Shown here piece by piece: positions 15,271-23,097 of a stretch of 64,000 nt of DNA. The notes beneath the pieces were generated by a model, which did not search any database, had not been told where the DNA came from, and worked only from the letters and a program-made list of their open reading frames with translations. Source of the stretch: CAVRXZ01 sp963773035 (GTDB lineage Bacteria > Acidobacteriota > Vicinamibacteria > Vicinamibacterales > CAVVIG01); NCBI GenBank assembly GCA_963773035.1, contig CAVYZX010000038.1, positions 248,001 to 312,000 on the forward strand. The letters run 5' to 3'. The number at the start of each line of letters is the position of its first letter. The first letter of the stretch is position 1. The translations under genes were made by a program, and so were the position numbers.

Positions 15271-17205
15271 GTGAGCCTGATAACACCCGTCGTCGCGCGC
15301 TGGATTCAGGATGGGCTGCGGGATCCCGAAGCGTTTTGGGAGCGCGCCGCCGACGCTCTGCCATGGTTCCGGCGCTGGGATCGAGTCTTCGAGTGGAATC
15401 CTCCGACCTTCCGCTGGTTCATCGGCGCTGAAACCAATCTGGCCTACAACGCGCTGGATCGCCACGTCGATGCCGGGCGAGGCGGCCATGCTGCGCTCAT
15501 CTATTTCAACGAGCGTGGTGAGGTCGCAATCTCGACCTACGCTCAACTCCTACAGGACGTGAAACGGCTGGCGGCGGGTCTTCGTGGCCTCGGCATTCAA
15601 AAAGGGGATCGGCTCACGATCTACATGCCGCCGTGCCTCGAATCGATTGCCCTGATGCTGGCCACCGTGCGCATCGGTGCGATCCATTCCATCGTCTTCG
15701 CGGGGTTCGGCGCCAAGGCCCTGGCCGATCGCATCGATGCCAGCGGCTCCAGGCTGGTTTTCACCAGCGATGTCACGTATCGAAAAGGCAAGAACGTCCG
15801 CTTGAAGGAAATCGTCGACGAAGCACTCGACTCGCTGGATTCGTCGATGGAGTCTGGCCGCAAGTCTCCCGTCGAGCACGTCATCGTGCTCCCGCGAGCA
15901 GACGAGCCGGTGCCGATGCGTTCGGAACGCGACATGACATGGGACGTCTTCCTGGAACGCTCACGCGGTCTGGACGGCGGACACGTGCGCATGGAGTCGA
16001 ACGAACCAGCGTTCATGATTGCCACCTCGGGAACGACCGCGAGGCCGAAATTGGCGATTCACGCACATGGCGGCTACCAGGTGCACATCGTGAGCATGGG
16101 ACGCTGGTGTTTCGGCCTGAAGCCGGAGGACGTCTGGTGGGCAACCTCAGACATCGGTTGGATCGTGGGCCACAGCTACATGGTGTATGCGCCGCTGCTG
16201 GCCGGGTGCACGACCGTTGTGTTCGAAGGCGGACTGGATCATCCCCACGCGGAAGCCAACTGGCGTCGGGCCGTCGAAGAGTTCGGCGTCACGGGAATCT
16301 TCACGTCGCCGACGGCAATCCGGACCTTGATGAAGTACGGAGACGAGCCGCTGCGCCGGGTGGATCACTCGCGCCTTGAACGAGTCGTCTGCGCAGGTGA
16401 GGTGCTGAATGCGCCGGCCCTGGACTGGCTGCAGAACAGAATCTTCGACGGCCGGATCCCCGTGATCGATCACATGTGGCAGACCGAAACGGGTGGGCCC
16501 GTGTTCGGCAACCCGTACGGAATCGGCATGCTGCCCATCAAGCCAGGATCCGCCACGATTCCACTCCCAGGTATCGATGCCGCCGTCGTCTCGCCAGAAG
16601 GCCAGCCATGCGGACCGGGCGAGAAGGGCATCATGGTGCTCAAACGTCCGTTTCCCGGACTGACTGCGGCGCTTTGGGGAGAGCCCGAGCGCTACGACCG
16701 TGACTACTGGCAAAAGATTCCCAGTGTGTACTACACGGGCGACTCGGCGCACGTCGACGAGGATGGCTACGTCTGGTTCGCCGGCCGATCCGACGAGATC
16801 ATCAAGATCGCAGGGCACCGTATCGGGACTATCGAAGTAGAAAGCGCGTTCCTGATCCATCAAGCTGTGGCCGAGTGCGGCGTCGTCGGGCGCCCCGACG
16901 ATACGCGCGGCGAGGTGATTTCCGCATTCGTGCTCCTCAAGCAGGGCCAGACGCCGTCGGCAGAGCTCCGGCAGGCTCTAGTGGCGACGCTTCGGCGCGA
17001 GTTGGGTCCAGTCGCGGTCGTGGGAGAGCTGAACTTCGTGACCATGCTGCCGAAGACGCGGAGCGGAAAGATCATGCGCCGCGTATTGAAGGCCGTCATC
17101 CTGGATCGAGAGCCTGGTGACATCACGACGATCGAGGAAGAAGGCTCGGTGGAGGAAGCCCGGCAGGCGTGGCGGCAGATGAAAGCCGATATCTCAAACG
17201 TATGA
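15271..17205 (+). CDS. Acetyl/propionyl-CoA synthetase-like AMP-forming ligase
   Basis: 644 residues from GTG at 15271, directly after the repeat array; an upstream extension would only translate repeats. No Shine-Dalgarno sequence is visible. N-terminal ACAS-type residues (AETNLAYNALDRHVDAG), the adenylate motif ATSGTTARPKLAIH (the usual TGxPKG is changed to TARPKL), SDIGWIVGHSYMVYAPLL, MWQTETGGP, YTGDSAHVDEDGY, GRSDEIIKIAGHRIG and the C-terminal PKTRSGKIMRR with the catalytic Lys are all present. It activates a short acid to its CoA thioester. Its stop overlaps the start of the AcuI/YhdH-like reductase, so acetate, propionate, 3-hydroxypropionate or acrylate are candidate substrates (inference). 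Confidence 0.9.
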   Translation: MSLITPVVARWIQDGLRDPEAFWERAADALPWFRRWDRVFEWNPPTFRWFIGAETNLAYNALDRHVDAGRGGHAALIYFNERGEVAISTYAQLLQDVKRLAAGLRGLGIQKGDRLTIYMPPCLESIALMLATVRIGAIHSIVFAGFGAKALADRIDASGSRLVFTSDVTYRKGKNVRLKEIVDEALDSLDSSMESGRKSPVEHVIVLPRADEPVPMRSERDMTWDVFLERSRGLDGGHVRMESNEPAFMIATSGTTARPKLAIHAHGGYQVHIVSMGRWCFGLKPEDVWWATSDIGWIVGHSYMVYAPLLAGCTTVVFEGGLDHPHAEANWRRAVEEFGVTGIFTSPTAIRTLMKYGDEPLRRVDHSRLERVVCAGEVLNAPALDWLQNRIFDGRIPVIDHMWQTETGGPVFGNPYGIGMLPIKPGSATIPLPGIDAAVVSPEGQPCGPGEKGIMVLKRPFPGLTAALWGEPERYDRDYWQKIPSVYYTGDSAHVDEDGYVWFAGRSDEIIKIAGHRIGTIEVESAFLIHQAVAECGVVGRPDDTRGEVISAFVLLKQGQTPSAELRQALVATLRRELGPVAVVGELNFVTMLPKTRSGKIMRRVLKAVILDREPGDITTIEEEGSVEEARQAWRQMKADISNV

Positions 17206-18194
17206 AGCCATTTCGAGCCTTCCGGGTTTTCGAAGAGGGAGGAAAAGTCCACGGCAAACAGGTTGAGGCGACGCTCGACGAGTTGACGCCTGGCGATGTC
17301 GTCATCAAGGCCGCCTATTCCAGCGTCAACTACAAAGACGCGCTCGCCGCGACGGGCGCCAACAAGATCGTCCGCCACTTTCCGCTGATCACCGGCATCG
17401 ACGTCTCGGGCACTATTGAGTCGAGCTCCGATTCCAGATTCCGTCCGGGCGACCCGGCGCTCGTCCATGGCTACGAGCTGGGCGTATCCCATGACGGCGG
17501 CTATGCGGAGTACGTGCGTGTGCCGGCAGATTGGGTGGTGCCGCTGCCGCCCGGACTCAGTTCGATCGACGCGATGGCGATTGGCACGGCGGGGTTTACA
17601 GCGGGACTGTCCATCGCCCGGCTCGAACTCAACGGTCTCAAGCCATCGAACGGTCCGGTGATCGTTACAGGCGCAACAGGAGGCGTCGGCAGCGTGGCCG
17701 TGCAATCACTCGTGGCACTCGGCTATCAGGTAACAGCGCTCACGGGCAAGGACGGCGAGCACGACTACCTCCGATCGCTCGGCGCACGGGAAGTGCTTTC
17801 ACGATCAACGCTGCAGATGGGTACGCGTCCGCTCGAGAAGGCGATCTGGGCTGGGGCAATCGACGTGGTGGGCGGCGACACGCTCGCATGGCTTACTCGG
17901 ACGATGATGTACGGCGGCGGCATTGCCGCATCGGGACTGACCGGCGGCACCGAGCTGCACACGACGGTGATGCCGTTCATCCTGCGCGGTGTGAAGCTTC
18001 TGGGAATCGACTCGGCGATGTGTTCGATGGACGAGCGCCGACTGGTCTGGCAGCGTCTGGCGACCGACATGCGGCCGACAGCTCTCCGAACCATCGTGAA
18101 AGAGATCACGATGGACGATCTGCCTCAGGCGTTTGACACGTTGCTCAAGGGCGCCGCACGAGGCAGGTTCGTCGTAAAGCTGGCCAGCCAGTAA
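17202..18194 (+). CDS. acuI: AcuI/YhdH family acryloyl-CoA-reductase-like oxidoreductase
   Basis: 330 residues; ATG at 17202 overlaps the upstream stop (ATGA). It is a zinc-free medium-chain dehydrogenase/reductase: FRAFRVFEEGGKVH start, YSSVNYKDALAATG, FPLITGIDVSGTIESS, GGYAEYVRVPADWVVPLP, and the nucleotide-binding VTGATGGVGSVAVQSL. Family members related to AcuI reduce acryloyl-CoA to propionyl-CoA with NADPH; others are annotated as quinone reductases. Coupling to an acyl-CoA synthetase favours the acyl-CoA role. REP-like palindromes follow the stop. Confidence 0.88.
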   Translation: MKPFRAFRVFEEGGKVHGKQVEATLDELTPGDVVIKAAYSSVNYKDALAATGANKIVRHFPLITGIDVSGTIESSSDSRFRPGDPALVHGYELGVSHDGGYAEYVRVPADWVVPLPPGLSSIDAMAIGTAGFTAGLSIARLELNGLKPSNGPVIVTGATGGVGSVAVQSLVALGYQVTALTGKDGEHDYLRSLGAREVLSRSTLQMGTRPLEKAIWAGAIDVVGGDTLAWLTRTMMYGGGIAASGLTGGTELHTTVMPFILRGVKLLGIDSAMCSMDERRLVWQRLATDMRPTALRTIVKEITMDDLPQAFDTLLKGAARGRFVVKLASQ

Positions 18195-18206
18195 TGTAGG
18201 CTCACC

Positions 18207-18339
18207 GTGTGGCTTCCGGCTTCAGCCGGAAGATCAATACCGGCTGCGCTTCAGCCGGAGGATGAATGCGGTGTGGCTTCCGGCTTCAGCCGGAAGATCA
18301 ATGCCGGCTGCTCTCTTCCGCCTAAAAGGCGGAAGCCAC
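18207..18339 (+). repeat. REP-like paired palindrome cluster, copy 2
   Basis: Two copies of the palindrome CTTCCGGCTTCAGCCGGAAG (18213-18232 and 18277-18296) are followed by CTTCCGCCT-AAA-AGGCGGAAG (18315-18335). GTGTGG and GCCAC ends and ATCAATRCCGGCTG spacers link them. The cluster lies between the converging acuI-like and RES toxin genes. Confidence 0.85.
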
Positions 18340-18344
18340 GACGA

Positions 18345-18875
18345 TCAGGGAAAATGCCGCACGCGCGGCAGAACGTCGGGCGGTGGTGCGGCTCGTTCCA
18401 CAACCTTCCAGCCAACGATGCCATCTGGCGCGCCAAAGACGACGAGCACGCGACCATCGCGGGGCTTGGTGGCGCGCTCGGTGCCGCCGGCCATCTCTCG
18501 TCCGCCGGCGCCGCCGGGGATCAGGGCTGCGGACGGCGCAGCCAGCCGCCGTGCGCCGCGCGCCCGCAATCGTCGCGCATGGTCCTGACATACTCGATAT
18601 GTGTTCCGGCCGCCTGTCAGCGCCGAAGCCGGCAACGATACTTCCTTGAACGGCTCGTCTTCGATTTCAACGGCCCACAGCGCCCGCTGAACGGTTGCCG
18701 CGTCGGCTGGATCGGTGATCTCTTCGTGCCGCAGCAACTCGGCCCAGGCGCCGTCCGGAGTGTCGGAGAAGTAGTGCGCAGGGCCTTCGCCGTCGGCGTG
18801 CCAGCGAGCGGCCGGTTGCGAGACGTCGCTCCAGAGAAAGGGATACCGCGGGTCGGCCTGCCGAAAGACGATCAT
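18345..18875 (-). CDS. RES domain toxin
   Basis: 176 residues. ATG at 18875 overlaps the antitoxin stop (ATGA), so the toxin is translationally coupled behind its antitoxin. The RES core is visible: FRQADPRYPFLWSD, ARWHADGEGPAHYFSDTPDGAWAELLRHEEI, with the Arg, Tyr/Phe and Glu that line the NAD-binding pocket in characterised RES toxins. Such toxins deplete cellular NAD+. The middle (RVCQDHARRLRARGARRLAAPSA) and the C-terminal VFGAPDGIVGWKVVERA also fit the family. Order and overlap with a DUF2384 antitoxin support the call. Confidence 0.87.
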   Translation of the reverse strand: MIVFRQADPRYPFLWSDVSQPAARWHADGEGPAHYFSDTPDGAWAELLRHEEITDPADAATVQRALWAVEIEDEPFKEVSLPASALTGGRNTYRVCQDHARRLRARGARRLAAPSAALIPGGAGGREMAGGTERATKPRDGRVLVVFGAPDGIVGWKVVERAAPPPDVLPRVRHFP

Positions 18876-19489
18876 GTGGCAGAGAGCGAGACGAGCGACC
18901 GCGCAAGCTCCCGGACTTTCTGCGGGCCAGAATCGTCGGGATTCCAATCGGCGGCGAGCAGCGCTGCGGGCGTCTTGCCGCCGAGTGCGGACCGTTTGCG
19001 CCCGAACCAGCGACGGATACCGACTTCGTTGTACGCCCCTGCGAGGTCGCCGACGATCAGCGCCACATGATGCAGGCGCGCCGCCACATCGTCGGGCGTC
19101 TCTCGCTCACCCGACAGATACCGTCGCAGGCTGGATACCGAGATGCCGAGAAGCGGCGCCAGAAGGTCGGGGTCGAGGACGCGCGACACAGCGGGCCACT
19201 CGTGCTTTGCGACCGGCGAAGCTTCGAGCGCTGCAATCACCAGTCGCAGCAGCGCCTCGGCTTCTCCGACCGACGGCAGCTCCACGTTGTCCAATCGGAG
19301 CGCGGGCGTCCGCGCGATACCGGCGTCCCGCAGCCGTTTCATCAGCCGCGCCAGATCGGCTGTTTCCAGCCTGCCTGCATCGGGTTCGACCAGACCCATG
19401 GCTTCCGCCCGTCTCCAAGCCTCGACTGCCAGGGCACGCACCGACTGGGCAGTCATCGGAGATCTAACGGACACTGTTTGGATAGCCAT
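18872..19489 (-). CDS. Xre/MbcA/ParS-type (DUF2384) antitoxin
   Basis: 205 residues from ATG at 19489 (a later ATG at residue 12 is also possible). The middle has helix-turn-helix character (LAPLLGISVSSLRRYLSGERETPDDVAARL). The C-terminus is the toxin-binding DUF2384 motif (GIRRWFGRKRSALGGKTPAALLAADWNPDDSG). These antitoxins bind RES toxins and repress their own promoter. The gene is first in a two-gene operon with the toxin. The N-terminal ~90 residues are longer than in many family members and unrecognised. Confidence 0.85.
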   Translation of the reverse strand: MAIQTVSVRSPMTAQSVRALAVEAWRRAEAMGLVEPDAGRLETADLARLMKRLRDAGIARTPALRLDNVELPSVGEAEALLRLVIAALEASPVAKHEWPAVSRVLDPDLLAPLLGISVSSLRRYLSGERETPDDVAARLHHVALIVGDLAGAYNEVGIRRWFGRKRSALGGKTPAALLAADWNPDDSGPQKVRELARSLVSLSAT

Positions 19490-19649
19490 GCAAATCCGAT
19501 CGTAATCCACCGGCCGGATTCGATCAAGTCGTGAGGTGCACACACCGCCGAGCTACTCGGTGGTACAGGCCTCACACGACTCCATCGCGAGGCCGTTGCC
19601 GGACTGTTTTGGCGTTTCTCGTTCCTTCTGACGATTTCTCGAAGGCGCT

Positions 19650-20474
19650 CTACGGAAGCCGTGCCGGTCCCAAGGTGTGCTTGGCGTCCTGCTCGTTCTC
19701 CTGGCAGATGTATTCCATCAGTTCTTCGTTCGGACGCAGGCGGGCTGTGAACCTGACGGTAAAGGGGCGTGAGTAGGAGCCCGGATCCTCGATGGTGACT
19801 TCGTTCACGAGAGTCCCCAGATCCTTGCGCGTCCACCGCTCGACCGTATGCAGCTTCTCGGTGTGCGGATGGCCGCGGAAATCGAACCAGAACTTGTCGT
19901 TGAAACCGACAGTGTCGATCACCAGCGTATCGCCTTCCCACCAACCGATCGAGTGGCCGTACCAGGTGGGGTCCGGATCTTCAGGATGCTTGCGGCCGTC
20001 CATGAAGATCTGACGGTAGCTGTGGATGTTGCCTTCGAAGAGAAAGTAGAGGTGAGTCGCTTTCTTGTACGGCGGCACCTGAGCGATGCGCCACGGATAC
20101 GGCGCGACCCTGGGAACGCCAGTCGGCAGGCAGTTCGCTTCCGGGTCGTCGCCAGATTTCCTGGCGTCCATGATCGTCTTCGCTTCCGGGAGAAGAGGAA
20201 TCGTCTCGCCCGGTGCCAGGCCTTGCGCAAGGTCTCCGATTGGGCCTCCGCCCTGCCAGACGCCAGTCAAATCGATTGAGCCATCCGGCAAACGAGGGGC
20301 GGGACCGGCGGGGACTTGAGGCACGTTGCGGTTCCCTCCGGTTCCAGCCGGAGAAGTCGCGGCACCGGCGCTGTTCGGGCCGGTGGGATCGGGCGCAGGG
20401 GTTTGCTGCGCAGCGAGCGAAATCGCGGCCGCCACGGTTGCTGCACCGATGAGACTCAAGAAGTGCTTGCGCAC
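19650..20474 (-). CDS. Secreted 'GDPDLQG'-related protein, third relative
   Basis: 274 residues. GTG at 20474 is preceded by AAGGAGA at 20480-20486 and opens a signal peptide (MRKHFLSLIGAATVAAAISLAAQQ, read from GTG). A Pro/Gly/Ala-rich linker is followed by GSIDLTGVWQGGG, EANCLPTGVPRVAPYPWRI, YGHSIGWWEGDTLVIDTVGFND, HTVERWTRKDLGTLVNEVTIEDPGSYSRPF and EYICQENEQD. The WEGDTLV and ERxTR...TIDDP blocks link it to the proteins at 12985 and 14054. It lies 43 bases downstream of the DUF6152 gene, probably in one operon. Function unknown. Confidence 0.78.
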   Translation of the reverse strand: MRKHFLSLIGAATVAAAISLAAQQTPAPDPTGPNSAGAATSPAGTGGNRNVPQVPAGPAPRLPDGSIDLTGVWQGGGPIGDLAQGLAPGETIPLLPEAKTIMDARKSGDDPEANCLPTGVPRVAPYPWRIAQVPPYKKATHLYFLFEGNIHSYRQIFMDGRKHPEDPDPTWYGHSIGWWEGDTLVIDTVGFNDKFWFDFRGHPHTEKLHTVERWTRKDLGTLVNEVTIEDPGSYSRPFTVRFTARLRPNEELMEYICQENEQDAKHTLGPARLP

Positions 20475-20492
20475 ATAATCTCCTTGTTTGCT

Positions 20493-20513
20493 AGCTGACA
20501 GCTGAGGGCTGAG
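20493..20513. repeat. Short heptamer run (AGCTGAC/AGCTGAG/GGCTGAG)
   Basis: Three tandem 7-base units in the 43-base gap between two minus-strand genes, related to the (GGGCTGA)n array at 9940. Confidence 0.7.
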
Positions 20514-20517
20514 TGCC

Positions 20518-20928
20518 CTACTGCTGCGCCGGTGGGGCGTCGCCGCCCGACGAGCCTGCGAACACACGACGGCCATCGGACAGCGTGACGACACGGGCAT
20601 TCGCCATCTTCGAGCCGTCCTTGGCGAGCGATCCTTCAACCGTCACTTGATCGCCAATGTTGAGGCTCTTCCTGGTCCAGCCGTTCCGGGCCAGAACGTT
20701 GGGGCTGGCCAGCTCGAGGTTCCAGTTCACGACGTTTCCGTGATCGTCTTTGACCTCGACATAAAAGCGCGCGTGCGGATTCATCCACTCGACCTTGGTC
20801 ACCACACCCTTCAACGTGACCGGCTTGTTGGCGTCGTATTCCGCCGCGAACGAGTGATGGGCCGCCACAGGACCGGCCGAAACGATCAGTCCGATTCCTG
20901 CCGCCAGAATGCCGAATCCAGCTTTCAT
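20518..20928 (-). CDS. DUF6152 family periplasmic protein
   Basis: 136 residues, start ATG at 20928 with GGAGGCG upstream on the minus strand. Signal peptide MKAGFGILAAGIGLIVSAGPVAA, then AHHSFAAEYDANKPVTLKGVVTKVEWMNPHARFYVEVKDDHGN in pieces, a hallmark of DUF6152, forming a small OB-like beta-barrel (NIGDQVTVEGSLAKDGSKMANARVVTLSDGR). Function is unknown. In Acidobacteria and Proteobacteria such genes commonly sit beside the secreted family represented by the next gene. Confidence 0.85.
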   Translation of the reverse strand: MKAGFGILAAGIGLIVSAGPVAAHHSFAAEYDANKPVTLKGVVTKVEWMNPHARFYVEVKDDHGNVVNWNLELASPNVLARNGWTRKSLNIGDQVTVEGSLAKDGSKMANARVVTLSDGRRVFAGSSGGDAPPAQQ

Positions 20929-21077
20929 GGAACGCCTCCGTTTCTGCGAATGTTACGCTCCGCTTGTGTGACTGTAAAGATCGTCGATATTCGCCTGTCG
21001 AGAGCTACTCCTATTTCCACATTGGCTTCGAGGCGCAGCTTCGCTAGAATCGCCTGCCGCAACCGGCAGATTCAGAG

Positions 21078-22328
21078 GTGGCCGTGCGCAGAGTGGTGGC
21101 AGGTGTCGGCGTTGCGCTGTGTTTCCTTACCGCGAGCGTGTCCGCGTTCGCGCAAGAAACCGGCGCCACGAACGGGCATTGGGTCGGCACCTGGGCTACG
21201 GCAGCGATCGCTCGTCCTGGTCCGGTCCCTGCGCAATCGGCCGCGGTTAGCGAGGCCTCATCCGAGGATTTTGGCGATGCTCAGCCGCATTTTGAAAATC
21301 GAACGCTACGGCAGGTAGTGGACACGACCATCGGCGGCGAGCGCATCCGCGTGGTCTTCAGCAACGCATTCGGTACGGATCCCCTCGAAATCGGGGCCGC
21401 ACAAATCGCACTTCACGAGAAGGACTCATCGATTGTGGCGAAGTCGGGCCGACCGCTGACGTTTGCACGCCGTCGGTCAGGCACCATACCCGCGGGTTCG
21501 GTGCTGATCAGCGATCCCGTGAATCTTGCAGTGCCGGACTTCGCTCGTCTTGCCATTGACCTGTACCTGCCCGCTCAGGCGGCCACGTCAAACTCGCCTG
21601 TCACGATGCATCCCGATGCCCTACAAAGAAGCTACGTGTCGCTCCCGGGCGACCACACCGGCACTTCGGATTTGCCTGTGATGACGACGACGCAGATCTG
21701 GTCTTTTCTGGCGAGAGTCGAGGTGATGGCGGCGGCGCCAGTTGGGGCGGTCGTGGCGTTCGGCGACTCGATCACCGACGGCACGCGCTGGCCTCACGAT
21801 TTGGCGAAGCGACTGGCCGTGCGGGGTCTCAAACTTGCCGTGCTCAACCAGGGTATCTCGGGCAATCAACTGCTGGCCGATGGCGCCGGCCCGAGTGCGC
21901 TGGCTCGCTTCGATCGGGACGTGCTCGTCCAAAGTGGGGCCACACACGTCATCGTGTTTGAAAGCATCAACGACATCGGCATCGGATTCGACGATCCATG
22001 GCCGGGCGTCGGCGATCTGATTCTGGGTCACCGGCAGCTGATCGAACGCGCGCACGGACGCGGATTGAAAATTTACGGAGCCACCCTGACACCATTCGAA
22101 GGGTCTCTATACTGGACCCCAGAAGGCGAAGCAAAACGACAGGCTCTCAATGAATGGATCCGGACCAGCGGGGCCTATGACGGCGTGATCGACTTCGATG
22201 CGGCCGTGCGCGATCCGAATGCGCCGACAAAGCTTCAGTCGCAGTACGATCCGGGCGATCATCTGCACATGAACGACGCGGGGTACCGGGCGATGGCAAA
22301 CGCCATTGACCTGGGGCTTTTTGAGTAG
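21078..22328 (+). CDS. SGNH/GDSL-type secreted esterase
   Basis: 416 residues from GTG at 21078 (GTG at 21084 also possible), signal peptide ending near AFAQ. Block I AFGDSITDG places the nucleophile Ser at ~231; NQGISGNQLL and FESINDIG correspond to blocks II and III; block V GDHLHMNDAGY gives Asp ~394 and His ~397. An N-terminal ~200-residue domain (HWVGTWATA, VDTTIGGERIRVVFSNAFG) precedes the hydrolase fold, as in secreted SGNH enzymes acting on sugar esters. Probably removes acyl groups from glycans or lipids (inference). Confidence 0.9.
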   Translation: MAVRRVVAGVGVALCFLTASVSAFAQETGATNGHWVGTWATAAIARPGPVPAQSAAVSEASSEDFGDAQPHFENRTLRQVVDTTIGGERIRVVFSNAFGTDPLEIGAAQIALHEKDSSIVAKSGRPLTFARRRSGTIPAGSVLISDPVNLAVPDFARLAIDLYLPAQAATSNSPVTMHPDALQRSYVSLPGDHTGTSDLPVMTTTQIWSFLARVEVMAAAPVGAVVAFGDSITDGTRWPHDLAKRLAVRGLKLAVLNQGISGNQLLADGAGPSALARFDRDVLVQSGATHVIVFESINDIGIGFDDPWPGVGDLILGHRQLIERAHGRGLKIYGATLTPFEGSLYWTPEGEAKRQALNEWIRTSGAYDGVIDFDAAVRDPNAPTKLQSQYDPGDHLHMNDAGYRAMANAIDLGLFE

Positions 22329-22416
22329 GTCGGGGCAGGAGGGGAGCGCCGGTGAAGAAAAGCTGGGCGGGAGATTAACGCAGGCCACCGGGCCTGAACA
22401 AAGAAAGGCGAAAACG

Positions 22417-23064
22417 ATGCGTATTCAGCTCACAACGGCCGGCATCGTTGTCTTGATGGTGACTGCCATGGCACAGACGCCGAAGCCTCCGGCACTCAAT
22501 CTCGTTGGCGATCGATTCAAGCCGCTGACGTACGAGCAGATGACGCCGGCGCAAAAAACGATGGTAGATCATCTGCTGGCAGGGGAACGACGCGGCGCGA
22601 ATGGACCGTTCAATGTCCTGTTACGCAGTCCGGAACTGGGCGATCAGGCGCAGCAGCTCGGCGCCCAGGTACGCTTCCATTCATCGTTGCCGCGCAAGTT
22701 GAACGAGTTGGCGATCATCGTTACCGCTCGTCACTGGACCGCGCAGTACGAATGGTATGCGCACAAGCGGGCGGCGCTCGAAGCCGGCTTGAATCCGGCG
22801 ATTGTCGACGCGATCGCCGGCGGCAAGCGGCCCACGTCGATGCAGCCTGATGAGGAGACGATCTATACGTTCTCCACCGAACTGCTCAACACGAAGCAGG
22901 TGAGCGATGCGACGTTCGAGGCGACCAAGAAGGCCTTCGGTGAGCGGGGCGTGGTGGATCTGATCGGGGTGATCGGGTACTACCAGCTCGTGTCGATGGT
23001 CCTGAACGTCGATCGCTATCCGCTGCCGGATGGCGTGAAGCCGGAATTGGTGGCGCTGCGCTGA
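22417..23064 (+). CDS. Carboxymuconolactone decarboxylase-like (AhpD fold) secreted protein
   Basis: 215 residues from ATG at 22417 with a short signal peptide (MRIQLTTAGIVVLMVTAMAQ). The CMD fold is seen in RKLNELAIIVTARHWTAQYEWYAHKRAALEAGL and IVDAIAGGKRP. The helical pair with W..QYEW..H is conserved, but the CxxC of AhpD peroxidase partners is absent, so it is not an AhpD reductase. The final helix (VVDLIGVIGYYQLVSMVLNVDRYPLP) is typical. Substrate unknown. Confidence 0.85.
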   Translation: MRIQLTTAGIVVLMVTAMAQTPKPPALNLVGDRFKPLTYEQMTPAQKTMVDHLLAGERRGANGPFNVLLRSPELGDQAQQLGAQVRFHSSLPRKLNELAIIVTARHWTAQYEWYAHKRAALEAGLNPAIVDAIAGGKRPTSMQPDEETIYTFSTELLNTKQVSDATFEATKKAFGERGVVDLIGVIGYYQLVSMVLNVDRYPLPDGVKPELVALR

Positions 23065-23097
23065 CGAGAAGCCACGGAGGGCACTTGCGTTGACGCT

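Noticed and set aside
22329..22416. G-rich stretch before the CMD-like gene as a tandem repeat array
   Set aside because: Only loose GGGG similarity and no period could be established.
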